From Kumtagia sp052180275 (GTDB lineage: Bacteria > Pseudomonadota > Alphaproteobacteria > Rhizobiales > Rhizobiaceae): DNA of 64,000 nt. The position numbers were made by a program, and so were the translations under genes. The DNA lies in contig NZ_CP197465.1 in assembly GCF_052180275.1 (NCBI RefSeq), forward strand, positions 4,960,001 through 5,024,000, given 5' to 3'. Positions within the stretch are counted from its first letter, which is position 1, and each line of letters opens with the position of its first letter. Positions 16,994 to 25,368 of this stretch are shown here, piece by piece. The notes under the pieces were generated by a model. That model saw only the letters and a program-made list of their open reading frames with translations, did no database searches and was not told the DNA's origin.

Positions 16994-18003
16994 CAATTGT
17001 TACCATTCACGAAGGCCATGTCGGCCGCTGTCAGTTCCACGTCGCGGAGCGCCCGCATCACCGGAAAGTTCTCGAGTTCCGTCGCCGTGATGGCGAGATC
17101 GACCGTCACGTCGAAGCGTGCCCGAAAAGCGTCGATGATCTCGTCGACGATGATCTCCGGCGCCGATGCGCCCGCCGACAGGCCGAGCGTCGCGATGCCG
17201 CCGATCCCATCCCACGGAATCTCGGAAGCCCGCTGCACCAGCAGCGACATCTTTGCGCCGGCGCGCTCGGCGACTTCGACCAGGCGCCTGGAATTCGACG
17301 AGTTTGGCGCACCGACGACGAGGAAAAGGTCGGAGCCAGGGGCTGCCTCCTTCACCGCTTCCTGGCGGTTGGTGGTGGCGTAGCAGATCGATTCGGCAGC
17401 GGCCGCGTGAAGCTCGGGAAAGCGCTGCCGAAGAGCACGGATCAGCCCGGCGGTATCCTCGACCGACAACGTCGTCTGGGTGACGAAACCCAGCGCCGAC
17501 GGATCGGCGGGCTCCAAGGCGGCTACATCGGCCTCGGTCTCGATCAGCGTGACGGCGCCGGGCGGCAGCTGGCCCATCGTGCCGATCACCTCCGGATGCC
17601 CACCATGGCCGATCAGCAGCACATGGCGGCCGAGGCGCTGGTGGCGCATCGCCTGCTTGTGGACTTTCGACACCAGCGGGCAGGTCGCGTCGAGATAGAA
17701 GAGATTGCGCTCCACGGCATCCGCCGGGACCGATTTCGGCACGCCGTGGGCGGAGAACACGACCGGCGCATCGCGATGCTCGGCCGGGATCTCGTGAAGC
17801 TCCTCGATGAACACAGCACCGAGCTGCTGGAGCCCTTCGACGACGTAGCGATTGTGCACGATCTCGTGGCGGACATAGACCGGCGCGCCGTATTTCTTCA
17901 GCGCCAGCACGACGATCTGGATGGCGCGATCCACGCCCGCGCAAAAACCGCGCGGCTGGCAGAGCCGGATCGTCAGGGGGGGCTTGATGGCGGGTGCGAG
18001 CAT
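16993..18003 (-). CDS. ispH: 4-hydroxy-3-methylbut-2-enyl diphosphate reductase IspH
   Basis: Last step of the MEP isoprenoid pathway, an iron-sulfur enzyme producing IPP and DMAPP. The 336-residue protein begins with the cluster loop RLCQPRGFCAGVDRAIQIV (first conserved Cys), has HEIVHNRYVVEGL and the second Cys in DATCPLVSKVHKQA. The third Cys is in ESICYATTNRQEAV, followed by GAPNSSNSRRLVEVAERAG. It is upstream of thrB with overlapping stop and start. Its upstream partner of the same pathway, dxs, is at 36.6 kb. Confidence 0.95.
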   Translation of the reverse strand: MLAPAIKPPLTIRLCQPRGFCAGVDRAIQIVVLALKKYGAPVYVRHEIVHNRYVVEGLQQLGAVFIEELHEIPAEHRDAPVVFSAHGVPKSVPADAVERNLFYLDATCPLVSKVHKQAMRHQRLGRHVLLIGHGGHPEVIGTMGQLPPGAVTLIETEADVAALEPADPSALGFVTQTTLSVEDTAGLIRALRQRFPELHAAAAESICYATTNRQEAVKEAAPGSDLFLVVGAPNSSNSRRLVEVAERAGAKMSLLVQRASEIPWDGIGGIATLGLSAGASAPEIIVDEIIDAFRARFDVTVDLAITATELENFPVMRALRDVELTAADMAFVNGNN

Positions 18004-18046
18004 GGTTGTTTTCCGGCGCCGACTTGAAGGGTCGACCCCTGCCCTG

Positions 18047-18808
18047 TCAAGGCGTGGCTGTGTCGCGCGGCTTGCGCCGGCCGTAGAGCCACAGGAAGAC
18101 GACGCCGACCAGCGCCGCGGCCAGTCCGTACCAGGTCAGCGCATATTGCAGATGGTTGTTGGGCAGGTCGACGATGGTCACGCCGCCGATCGGCAGGCCG
18201 CCGGGATTTGGCGTTGCATCGGCGTCGATGAAGAATGGCAGCACCACCGCCCGGCGCGGCAGCCCGGCGGTCGCGGCCATGACGTCGAGGTCCTTCCAGT
18301 AGAATATGTTCTTGGCCAGGTCGTTGTCGGGCACCAGATAGGACGGCTTGACGTCCAGCCGGTTGCGGGACAGGCCCTTGACGGTCACCTCGCCTTCCAC
18401 CGCCGAGGCCGGACGACTGGCAGGCTCCTTCAGTTCGTAGGGCACGAAGCCGCGATTGACGAAGACGAAGCGCCCGTAGGGCAGCCGCAACGGCGTGTAG
18501 ATATAAAAGCCGGAGCGTCCCTCATAGGTCGCGAAGAAGTGCCGTTCGGCGCCGTTGACGAAAGTGCCGCTGACTTCAACGGGCCAGTAGTCGACATCGC
18601 CGCCTCTCCGGTACTGCGCTTCGATCGCGTCGACTGAGGACGGCGGCGCGGAAATCCGCTGCTGGATGGTGGCGATCAGGCCGTCCTTCCATTGCAATCT
18701 CTGCAACTGCCAGCTGCCGAGCGCCACCAGCGCGGCAAAGGCGATCAGCGCCAATACCATCAGCAGCCAAGGGACTGGTCTGTCGGCACGCTTTGCGTTT
18801 ACGGCCAT
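18047..18808 (-). CDS. SURF1-family cytochrome oxidase assembly protein
   Basis: A 253-residue membrane protein assisting heme a insertion into cytochrome c oxidase. It has an N-terminal helix (PWLLMVLALIAFAALVAL) leading into GSWQLQRLQWKDGLIA, the signature FVNRGFVPYELKEPAS, and a second helix near the C-terminus following NNHLQYALTWYGLAAALVG. This helix-loop-helix architecture is diagnostic for SURF1. Start ATG 18808 lies 2 bp after the DUF983 stop. It belongs with the cta cluster. Confidence 0.93.
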   Translation of the reverse strand: MAVNAKRADRPVPWLLMVLALIAFAALVALGSWQLQRLQWKDGLIATIQQRISAPPSSVDAIEAQYRRGGDVDYWPVEVSGTFVNGAERHFFATYEGRSGFYIYTPLRLPYGRFVFVNRGFVPYELKEPASRPASAVEGEVTVKGLSRNRLDVKPSYLVPDNDLAKNIFYWKDLDVMAATAGLPRRAVVLPFFIDADATPNPGGLPIGGVTIVDLPNNHLQYALTWYGLAAALVGVVFLWLYGRRKPRDTATP

Positions 18809-18810
18809 GC

Positions 18811-19200
18811 TCACTCCGGCCGGTCGAGCCGGCCTTCCGCCGCCTTGTTGCGGTATTGCAGCGTGATCAGCACGCCCTTGATCAGGCGAAGCGCCGTGAG
18901 ACATAGGGCGATGGTCAGCGGAATCCACAGGAGGAAATGCAGCCATAGCGGAGGATTGAGCGTCACCTCCATCCACAGCGCCAGGCCGACGACGACGAAG
19001 CCGATGATGAGGATGACGAACACCGCTGGCCCGTCGCCGGCGTCCGCGAAGGAATAGTCGAGCCGGCAGACGCCGCAGCGCGGCGCGACCGTCAGGAAGC
19101 CGGAGAACAGCCGCCCCTCGCCGCAACGCGGGCAGCGCCCCTTCAGGCCCGCGCCGAAGGGGTCGACCGGCGGCCAGTGTACCTTGTCTTCATTGTTCAT
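18811..19200 (-). CDS. DUF983 family membrane protein
   Basis: A 129-residue protein with an N-terminal zinc-ribbon-like segment (RCPRCGEGRLFSGFLTVAP then RCGVCRLDYSFADAGDGPAV) and two membrane helices (VFVILIIGFVVVGLALWM and FLLWIPLTIALCLTALRL). DUF983 genes are regularly found between ctaE and surf1 in alphaproteobacterial oxidase clusters, suggesting a role in oxidase biogenesis, which is inference. It is separated from surf1 by 2 bp and from the L,D-transpeptidase gene by 7 bp. Confidence 0.85.
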   Translation of the reverse strand: MNNEDKVHWPPVDPFGAGLKGRCPRCGEGRLFSGFLTVAPRCGVCRLDYSFADAGDGPAVFVILIIGFVVVGLALWMEVTLNPPLWLHFLLWIPLTIALCLTALRLIKGVLITLQYRNKAAEGRLDRPE

Positions 19201-19207
19201 GGCGGTC

Positions 19208-19690
19208 TCAGGGATTGATCTCGATTGGTGTTCCGTCCTGAACCATATCCCAGATTTCCGCCATGTCGCGATCCGTCACACCAATGCAGCCGTCCGTCCA
19301 GTCGACCCACTGCAGCGCCCACGACCACCAGCCCCAGCCATTGGGCTGGCCATGAATCATGATGTCGCCGCCAGGGTCGACACCGCGGGCTGCGGCGGCG
19401 GCACGGTCAGCCTGGTTCGGATAGGAGATGTGGATGGATCGGAAGGCGATGCTGTCGGGGTTGCGCCAGTCGAGCAGGTAGCGGCCTTCCGGCGTGCGCT
19501 CGTCGCCCTGCTGCTGCTTGTGGCCGACCGGATTTGCGCCGAGCGCGAAATAGTAGGTACGGACGGTCCTGTCGCCGGCGATGAGTTCAAGCGTGCGTTC
19601 GGACTTGTCGGCGCGGACCAGGGTGACTTTTTCGGCGGCGGCAACGGCAGAATTCGAGGCGAGAAAAGCCGCGATCAGCAGACATGCCAT
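19208..19690 (-). CDS. L,D-transpeptidase (YkuD/YafK-type catalytic domain), exported
   Basis: A 160-residue exported protein with a YkuD-fold catalytic centre: GGDIMIHGQPNG supplies the His and DWTDGCIGVTDRDM the nucleophile Cys, a T-D-G-C variant seen in YafK-like members instead of S-H-G-C. Such enzymes cross-link or modify peptidoglycan or attach lipoproteins to it. I choose ATG 19690, giving a clean signal peptide (MACLLIAAFLASNSAVA); an in-frame ATG at 19765 would sit right after the ctaE terminator. It is unusual inside the cox cluster, between ctaE and DUF983. Confidence 0.8.
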   Translation of the reverse strand: MACLLIAAFLASNSAVAAAEKVTLVRADKSERTLELIAGDRTVRTYYFALGANPVGHKQQQGDERTPEGRYLLDWRNPDSIAFRSIHISYPNQADRAAAAARGVDPGGDIMIHGQPNGWGWWSWALQWVDWTDGCIGVTDRDMAEIWDMVQDGTPIEINP

Positions 19691-19774
19691 GGCCGTCGGT
19701 ACGGGGAGGAGTCGGTGTAAATCGAACAGAGCACGGCACCCGGCGGGAAAGTGCCAACGCTGCATGCGGATTGC

Positions 19775-19808
19775 GCCGAAAAAGCGAAAGGCGGCCGCAG
19801 CCGCCTTT
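19775..19808 (-). terminator. Rho-independent terminator after ctaE
   Basis: Read on the minus strand: a 9-bp perfect stem AAAGGCGGC/GCCGCCTTT with loop TGCG (19787-19808), followed shortly by CTTTTT. It sits 27 bp beyond the ctaE stop and upstream of the L,D-transpeptidase gene, so the oxidase operon probably ends here. Confidence 0.75.
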
Positions 19809-19834
19809 GCAGAGATCGAGGAGATTTCGTGACC

Positions 19835-20725
19835 TCAATGGCCGTGCGCGATCGTCGCTCCCGACGAGGCCCAGACATAGATGCTGGCGAACAGGAACAG
19901 CCAGACCACGTCGACGAAATGCCAGTACCATGCGGCCGCCTCGAAGCCGAAATGCTGCTTCGGCGTGAAGTCGCCCTTCATGGCCCGGATCAGGCAGACC
20001 AGCAGGAAGATGGTGCCGATGATCACGTGGAAGCCGTGGAAGCCGGTCGCCATGAAGAAGGTGGCGCCGTAGATCGAGTCATGGAAGGTGAACGGCGCGT
20101 GGATGTACTCGTAGGCTTGGACGAAGGAGAACAGCACGCCGAGCGCGACCGTCAGCGCGAGGCCGTTGATCAGGCCCTTGCGGTCGCCGTGGATCAGCGC
20201 GTGGTGAGCCCAGGTCACCGTCGTGCCCGACAGCAGCAGGATGATGGTGTTGTAGAGCGGCAGGTGGAAGGGATCGAGAACCTCGATGCCCTTCGGCGGC
20301 CAGACGCCGCCGGTGAACTCGGCACGGGCATATTGATGCACCTCGTTGGGGAACAGGCTGGCGTCGAAGAAGGCCCAGAACCAGGCGACGAAGAACATCA
20401 CCTCGGAGGCGATGAACATGATCATGCCGTAGCGCAGGTGCAGCGACACGACGCGGGTGTGATGCCCTTCATGGGCTTCCCTGATCGTGTCCGACCACCA
20501 CGCATACATGGTGTAGAGCACCACCAGCAGCCCGATCGCGAAGATGAAGTAGCGGGCGCTGGACAGTTCGAGCCCGAAGAGGTGCAGACTCCCGCCCTTC
20601 ATGAACTGCATCCAGGCAACGCCGCCGATCGCCATCAGCAATGCGCCGACCGAACCGATGAACGGCCACGGGCTGGGGTCGATGATGTGGTAGTCGTGAT
20701 TCGGTTTCGCGTGCGCGTCTGCCAT
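19835..20725 (-). CDS. ctaE: Cytochrome c oxidase subunit III
   Basis: A 296-residue subunit III with the full seven-helix pattern: DYHIIDPSPWPFIGSVGALL, the GHHTRVVSLHLRYGMIMFIA segment, MFFVAWFWAFFDASLFP, GTTVTWAHHALIHGD and the C-terminal HFVDVVWLFLFASIYVW. It stabilises the proton-pumping aa3-type oxidase. Its ATG follows the ctaG stop by one base, and it is the last oxidase gene before a strong terminator. Confidence 0.97.
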   Translation of the reverse strand: MADAHAKPNHDYHIIDPSPWPFIGSVGALLMAIGGVAWMQFMKGGSLHLFGLELSSARYFIFAIGLLVVLYTMYAWWSDTIREAHEGHHTRVVSLHLRYGMIMFIASEVMFFVAWFWAFFDASLFPNEVHQYARAEFTGGVWPPKGIEVLDPFHLPLYNTIILLLSGTTVTWAHHALIHGDRKGLINGLALTVALGVLFSFVQAYEYIHAPFTFHDSIYGATFFMATGFHGFHVIIGTIFLLVCLIRAMKGDFTPKQHFGFEAAAWYWHFVDVVWLFLFASIYVWASSGATIAHGH

Positions 20726-20726
20726 G

Positions 20727-21350
20727 TCAGCCCCCGATATTTTCGTCGGCAGTTTTACCGGACTTGCCGGTCGCGTCCACCGCCTTGGGGGCAGCGGGCT
20801 CGACCGGGAAGAGCGTGTAGGAAAGCGTGATCGTGTTGATGTTCTTCAGTTCCGGCACATCGTCTATCGCCGGATCGACGTAGAACACAACCGGCATATT
20901 CAGAGTCTCGCCGCCTTTCAGCGTCGTGTCGGTGAAGCAGAAGCACTCGACCTTGTTGAAATAGGCGCCGGCCAGTTCGGGCGTGACGTTGAAGGTCGCG
21001 CGGCCCGCCGACGGCCGGTCGAACAGGTTGGTCGCCCTGTAGGCGATCTGCGTGGTCTCGCCGATCTTCATGGTGACGTCGCGCTGCACCGGCTGAAAAT
21101 CCCACGGCACGCCGCCGGACACGTTGGCGTCGAAGCGTATCGTCATCTTGCGGTCGAGAACACGATCGGAATATTGCGTCACCCGCTGGGTGGTGCCGCC
21201 ATAACCCGTCAGCTGGCAGAACATCGCATAGAGCGGCACCGCCGCGTAGGCCGCGCCCACCATGCTGGCGAAGAAGGCGACGCAGACGGCCGCGACCATG
21301 CGGTTGGAGCGTTGCGTCTTGATATCCAGCGTGGGAATCGCGTCAGCCAT
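20727..21350 (-). CDS. ctaG: Cytochrome c oxidase assembly protein CtaG (Cox11-like)
   Basis: Delivers copper to the CuB site of subunit I. The 207-residue protein has one N-terminal membrane helix (MVAAVCVAFFASMVGAAYA), then VPLYAMFCQLTGYGGTTQR, and the copper-binding pair in KVECFCFTDTTLKGGET (C-x-C), followed by MPVVFYVDPAIDD. Its tail after PVEPAAP is short and variable. It lies between the small CoxF-like gene and ctaE. Confidence 0.95.
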   Translation of the reverse strand: MADAIPTLDIKTQRSNRMVAAVCVAFFASMVGAAYAAVPLYAMFCQLTGYGGTTQRVTQYSDRVLDRKMTIRFDANVSGGVPWDFQPVQRDVTMKIGETTQIAYRATNLFDRPSAGRATFNVTPELAGAYFNKVECFCFTDTTLKGGETLNMPVVFYVDPAIDDVPELKNINTITLSYTLFPVEPAAPKAVDATGKSGKTADENIGG

Positions 21351-21353
21351 CGT

Positions 21354-21509
21354 TCAGAAACTCCGCTCGATGACGGCGGGGCCGAGGCGCACGATGCTGA
21401 CCACATAGACGACGACCACAAAGGCGCCAAGAGCCAGCGCGATCGCCAGCGATCGGCTGCGGCGCGCCTTGAGTTGGGCCGCGGTCGGCTTGATGGTCTC
21501 GAGTTCCAT
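21354..21509 (-). CDS. Small CoxF-like membrane protein of the oxidase operon
   Basis: A 51-residue protein starting MELETIKPTAAQLKARRSRS, followed by a single membrane helix LAIALALGAFVVVVYVVSIV and a short tail RLGPAVIERSF. Position between ctaB and ctaG, size and the basic pre-helix segment match the small CoxF-type proteins of alphaproteobacterial oxidase operons. It ends 3 bp before the ctaG start and begins 5 bp after ctaB. The assignment rests on context and topology; no catalytic residues are expected. Confidence 0.8.
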   Translation of the reverse strand: MELETIKPTAAQLKARRSRSLAIALALGAFVVVVYVVSIVRLGPAVIERSF

Positions 21510-21514
21510 GTCCG

Positions 21515-22459
21515 CTAAACTCCCGGTATCGCCAGCGCGCGCTCTATGACCTTGTCGGCCAGGTAAGCGGCGAAGATCGCGAACAGATAGAGCAGCGAGT
21601 AGGCGAACAGCATTTTTGCCGGCCGCATCACGCGGTCGGCGTCGGCCATGCGCAGCACCTGCCAAGCATACCAGACGAACCCGGCGCCGAGCACCGCGGC
21701 CACAACGCCGTAGCCCGCGCCAACATAACCCAGCAGCCAGGGCAGGACGCCGACCACCGCGACAACGAGCGCGTAAGCGAATATCTGGCGGCGGGTGGAC
21801 GCCACGCCGGCGACGTTCGGCATCATCGGGATGCCGGCGCGGCCGTATTCGTCGGCCTTGAACAAGGCCAGCGCCCAGAAATGCGGCGGCGTCCACAGGA
21901 AGATGATCAGGAAAAGAACGATCGGCTCGAGGCCGACTGAACCGGTCGCGGCCGCCCAGCCGATGACCGGCGGAAACGCGCCCGCGGCGCCGCCGATGAC
22001 GATGTTCTGCGGCGTCCAGCGCTTCAGCCACATCGTGTAGACGACCGCGTAGAAGAAGATGGTGAAGGCAAGCAACGAGGCCGCCAGCCAGTCGACGAAC
22101 ACGCCGAGCGTCATCACCGAGAGCACCGAAAGCACGAGGCCAAAGGCCAAGGCCTCACCGGGTTTTACGCGGCCGCTCGGCACCGGCCGGCTGACCGTGC
22201 GCTTCATCAGCCGATCGATATCGGCGTCGTACCACATGTTGAGCGCGCCCGACGCGCCGGCGCCGATGGCGATGGACAGGATCGCCGTCACCGCTATGAA
22301 CGGGTTTACGGCGACCGGAGCGGCCATGAGGCCGACGAAGGCGGTGAACACCACCAGCGACATGACGCGAGGCTTGAGCAACGCGAAGAAGTCGCCGGCC
22401 GTCGCTTCCGACATGCCGGCATTACCGTCTTCCAGTGCTGTTTTCTCGACGAAAGCCAT
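21515..22459 (-). CDS. ctaB: Protoheme IX farnesyltransferase (heme O synthase)
   Basis: Attaches farnesyl to heme b to make heme O, precursor of heme A. The 314-residue polytopic protein belongs to the UbiA superfamily: first Asp-rich motif in NMWYDADIDRLMKRTVSRP, second in the YGRAGIPMMPNVAGVASTRR loop. Multiple hydrophobic helices follow. It starts 73 bp downstream of ctaD, after a strong intercistronic hairpin. Confidence 0.96.
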   Translation of the reverse strand: MAFVEKTALEDGNAGMSEATAGDFFALLKPRVMSLVVFTAFVGLMAAPVAVNPFIAVTAILSIAIGAGASGALNMWYDADIDRLMKRTVSRPVPSGRVKPGEALAFGLVLSVLSVMTLGVFVDWLAASLLAFTIFFYAVVYTMWLKRWTPQNIVIGGAAGAFPPVIGWAAATGSVGLEPIVLFLIIFLWTPPHFWALALFKADEYGRAGIPMMPNVAGVASTRRQIFAYALVVAVVGVLPWLLGYVGAGYGVVAAVLGAGFVWYAWQVLRMADADRVMRPAKMLFAYSLLYLFAIFAAYLADKVIERALAIPGV

Positions 22460-22487
22460 GCGTAAGAAGTCTTTTCCGTTTGGCTGC

Positions 22488-22511
22488 GACCGCCGGCACG
22501 CGCCGGCGGTC
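22488..22511. other. Intercistronic hairpin between ctaD and ctaB
   Basis: Perfect 10-bp GC-rich stem GACCGCCGGC/GCCGGCGGTC with a 4-nt loop, between the ctaD stop and the ctaB start. There is no T-tract on the minus strand, so it is more likely to stabilise the ctaD mRNA or attenuate than to terminate fully. Confidence 0.6.
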
Positions 22512-22531
22512 AGCGATCTTTCAAGCGGCCG

Positions 22532-24184
22532 TCACTTGATTCTCGGCAGTTCCGACCACTGATGGTAGGGCGGCGGCGAGGGAAGCTGCCATTCCAGCGT
22601 CGTGGCACCCTCGCCCCACGGATTGGCGCCGGCGATGCGCTTCTTCGAGAAGGCCTCGAAGATGCCGTAGAGGAACACGAACACGCCGAGGAACGACAGG
22701 TACGAGCCGTAGGACGACACCATGTTCCAGCCAGCGAAGGCGTCGGGATAGTCGATGTAGCGGCGCGGCATGCCGGCGAGGCCGAGGAAATGCTGCGGGA
22801 AAAACACCAGGTTGACGCCGACGAAGGTGATCCAGAAGTGGGTGCGGGCGATGAGCGGCGAATACATGTAGCCGGTCATCTTGGGAAACCAGTAGTACCA
22901 GCCGGCGAAGATCGCGAACACGGCGCCGAGCGACAGCACGTAGTGGAAGTGCGCGACAACGTAATAGGTGTCGTGCAGCGAGCGGTCGAGGCCGGCATTG
23001 GCGAGCTGGACGCCGGTGACGCCGCCCACGGTGAACAGGAAGATGAAGCCGATCGCCCACAGCATCGGCGTGCGCATCGAGATCGACCCGCCCCACATGG
23101 TGGCGATCCAGGAGAAGATCTTCACGCCCGTCGGCACCGCGATGACCATCGTGGCGAAGACGAAGTAGCGCTGCGTGTCGAGCGAGATGCCGGTGGTGTA
23201 CATGTGGTGCGCCCACACAACGAAGCCGACAGCGCCGATGGCGACCATGGCGTAGGCCATGCCGAGATAACCGAAGATCGGCTTCTTGGAGAAGGTCGAG
23301 ATAATGTGGCTGACGATGCCGAAGCCCGGCAGGATCAGGATGTAGACCTCAGGGTGACCGAAGAACCAGAACAGGTGCTGGAACAGGATCGGATCGCCGC
23401 CGCCGGCCGGGTCGAAGAACGTCGTGCCGAAATTGCGGTCGGTCAAGAGCATGGTGATGCCGCCTGCGAGCACCGGCAGCGAGAGCAGCAGCAGGAAGGC
23501 GGTGATCAGCACCGACCAGGCGAACAGCGGCATCTTGTGCAGCGTCATGCCGGGCGCGCGCATGTTGAAGATGGTGGTGATGAAGTTGATCGCGCCGAGG
23601 ATCGACGAGGCGCCGGCAATGTGCAGCGACAGGATGGCCAAATCCATCGCCGGGCCGGGCTGGCCCGACGTCGACAGTGGAGGATAGATCGTCCAGCCGC
23701 CGCCGACGCCGTAGGCGCCCGCCGCGCTCGGCACGAAGGCCGAGAGAATGAGCAGGATGAAGGCGGGCGGCAGCAGCCAGAACGAGATGTTGTTCATGCG
23801 CGGGAACGCCATGTCCGGCGCGCCGATCATGATCGGCACCATCCAGTTGGCAAAACCGCCGATGAGGGCCGGCATGACCATGAAGAAGATCATGATCAGC
23901 GCGTGCGCCGTGGTGAAGGCGTTGTACATGCTCTTGCCGCCGTCGATGGCCGCATCGCCGGTGACGCCGTAGACCATCTCGGCGAGGCCGGTGAAGATCT
24001 GGATGCCCGGCTCGGCCAGTTCCCAGCGCATCATCACCGACAGGAAGCCGCCGACGATGCCAGCCATGATCGCGAAGATCAGGTAGAGCGTACCGATGTC
24101 CTTGTGGTTGGTCGAATAGACCCAGCGCGTCCAGCCATACGGCTTGTGTTCGTGATGGTCGTCGTGAGCTGCAGCGCCTGCCAT
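22532..24184 (-). CDS. ctaD: Cytochrome c oxidase subunit I (aa3 type)
   Basis: The catalytic core subunit, 550 residues with twelve helices. It shows the heme a/CuB landmarks: TTAHALIMIFFMVMPALIGG, FWFFGHPEVYILILPGFGI (His-Tyr crosslink), VWAHHMYTTGISLDTQRYF (CuB histidines), the K-channel lysine in VPTGVKIFSWIA, and VVAHFHYVLSLGAVFA (heme ligands). The Asp-channel segment NWMVPIMIGAPDMAFPRMN is intact, so a proton-pumping A-type oxidase is expected. It follows ctaC after 44 bp. Confidence 0.98.
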   Translation of the reverse strand: MAGAAAHDDHHEHKPYGWTRWVYSTNHKDIGTLYLIFAIMAGIVGGFLSVMMRWELAEPGIQIFTGLAEMVYGVTGDAAIDGGKSMYNAFTTAHALIMIFFMVMPALIGGFANWMVPIMIGAPDMAFPRMNNISFWLLPPAFILLILSAFVPSAAGAYGVGGGWTIYPPLSTSGQPGPAMDLAILSLHIAGASSILGAINFITTIFNMRAPGMTLHKMPLFAWSVLITAFLLLLSLPVLAGGITMLLTDRNFGTTFFDPAGGGDPILFQHLFWFFGHPEVYILILPGFGIVSHIISTFSKKPIFGYLGMAYAMVAIGAVGFVVWAHHMYTTGISLDTQRYFVFATMVIAVPTGVKIFSWIATMWGGSISMRTPMLWAIGFIFLFTVGGVTGVQLANAGLDRSLHDTYYVVAHFHYVLSLGAVFAIFAGWYYWFPKMTGYMYSPLIARTHFWITFVGVNLVFFPQHFLGLAGMPRRYIDYPDAFAGWNMVSSYGSYLSFLGVFVFLYGIFEAFSKKRIAGANPWGEGATTLEWQLPSPPPYHQWSELPRIK

Positions 24185-24228
24185 GTTCCGCTCCGTTCCC
24201 TAATCCTTGGTACTTGCCGCGCTTTGCG

Positions 24229-25098
24229 TCAGTTTCCGGCGACCGAAACCGCCTGCGGCCCGTCGACCTGGGCCATCAACGCCTTGTTGGCGCCGTTCAT
24301 GTCGGTGCGGGCGGCCGCAAGCCACGTCGTGTACTGCTCGTCCGACACGACGCGGATGGCGATCGGCATGAAGGCATGGTCCTTGCCGCAGAGCTCGGAG
24401 CATTGGCCGTAGTAGAGGCCCTCCTTCTCGGCGTTGAACCAGACCTCGTTGATGCGGCCCGGCACGGCGTCGGTCTTGATTCCGAAGGCCGGCATGGCGA
24501 AGGCATGGATCACGTCGGCAGCCGTCACCAGCACGCGCACGGTGGTCTTCACAGGCACCACGACCTCGTTGTCGACGGCGAGCAGGCGCGGATACCTGGC
24601 CTTGTCCTCCTTGCCGGCAGCGGCGCGGTCTTCTTCCTGCAGGATCGCCGCATTGAAGGAAAGCGGCTGCTCGACCTGGTATTCGTAGTCCCAGTTCCAC
24701 TGGTTGCCCGTGGCCTTGATGGTGAGCCTGGCTTCTTCCGGCGGGTTGTACTGGGCGGTGAGCAGCTGGAACGACGGGATCGCCAATGCCAGCAGCACGA
24801 CCACCGGACCGACGGTCCAGATAACCTCGATCACCGTGTTGTGGCTGGTCCGCGACGCAACCGGGTTCACGCTAGCGCGGAATTTCCAGATACAATAGGC
24901 GAGAAGCGCCAGCACCAGCAGCGTGATCGGAACGATGAACCAGAGCGTGTAGCGCTCGAACCACTCGATCTGCTCCATGATCGGCGTCGCGGCTTCCTGG
25001 AAACGCCATTGCCACGGATGCGGCTGGTCGGCGAGCGCGGCCACGGCCGAACCCAGGATGAGTGCCGAAGCGCCGGCGCCGGTCAGGATTCTCTTCAT
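24229..25098 (-). CDS. ctaC: Cytochrome c oxidase subunit II
   Basis: Accepts electrons from cytochrome c through the binuclear CuA centre. The 289-residue precursor has a signal peptide (MKRILTGAGASALILGSAVA), two membrane helices, the aromatic patch GNQWNWDYEY, and the CuA ligands in ADVIHAFAMPAFGIK and YYGQCSELCGKDHAFMPI (C-x3-C-x3-H-x2-M). I place the start at ATG 25098, with GAGGGTG directly upstream, rather than at 25140. It is first in the oxidase operon; the promoter must lie in 25099-25368. Confidence 0.96.
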   Translation of the reverse strand: MKRILTGAGASALILGSAVAALADQPHPWQWRFQEAATPIMEQIEWFERYTLWFIVPITLLVLALLAYCIWKFRASVNPVASRTSHNTVIEVIWTVGPVVVLLALAIPSFQLLTAQYNPPEEARLTIKATGNQWNWDYEYQVEQPLSFNAAILQEEDRAAAGKEDKARYPRLLAVDNEVVVPVKTTVRVLVTAADVIHAFAMPAFGIKTDAVPGRINEVWFNAEKEGLYYGQCSELCGKDHAFMPIAIRVVSDEQYTTWLAAARTDMNGANKALMAQVDGPQAVSVAGN

Positions 25099-25368
25099 CA
25101 CCCTCTTCAACTCCCTTCGATGCCCGTCGCGCATCGACATGGTCCCGAGAATGGAATCCCGAGCGCCGGTTTTGCTGGTTCAAACCATACTCTGTTTCCG
25201 ACCGCAAGGAAGGAGGGTGGGGCGGTCTGCGGCATTTTTGCGCGCGCCGCTCGACGCGGGATTGGCGAAATCCGCTCAAATCGGCGTCGGTGGCTGGTCG
25301 GACCTTGCAACTGTCCTATAGTTGCCATCATTGCGGCGGAAAGCGCCTTGATTCGCAACGGAGCCTCC

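Noticed and set aside
22562..24412. 616-residue plus-strand frame opposite ctaD
   Set aside because: Exact antisense of cytochrome oxidase subunit I; composition His/Asp/Arg-rich as expected from reverse-frame translation.
24214..25368. N-terminal two thirds of a 555-residue frame leading into IalB
   Set aside because: This part is antisense to ctaC and its promoter; the IalB signal peptide shows the real start at 25369.
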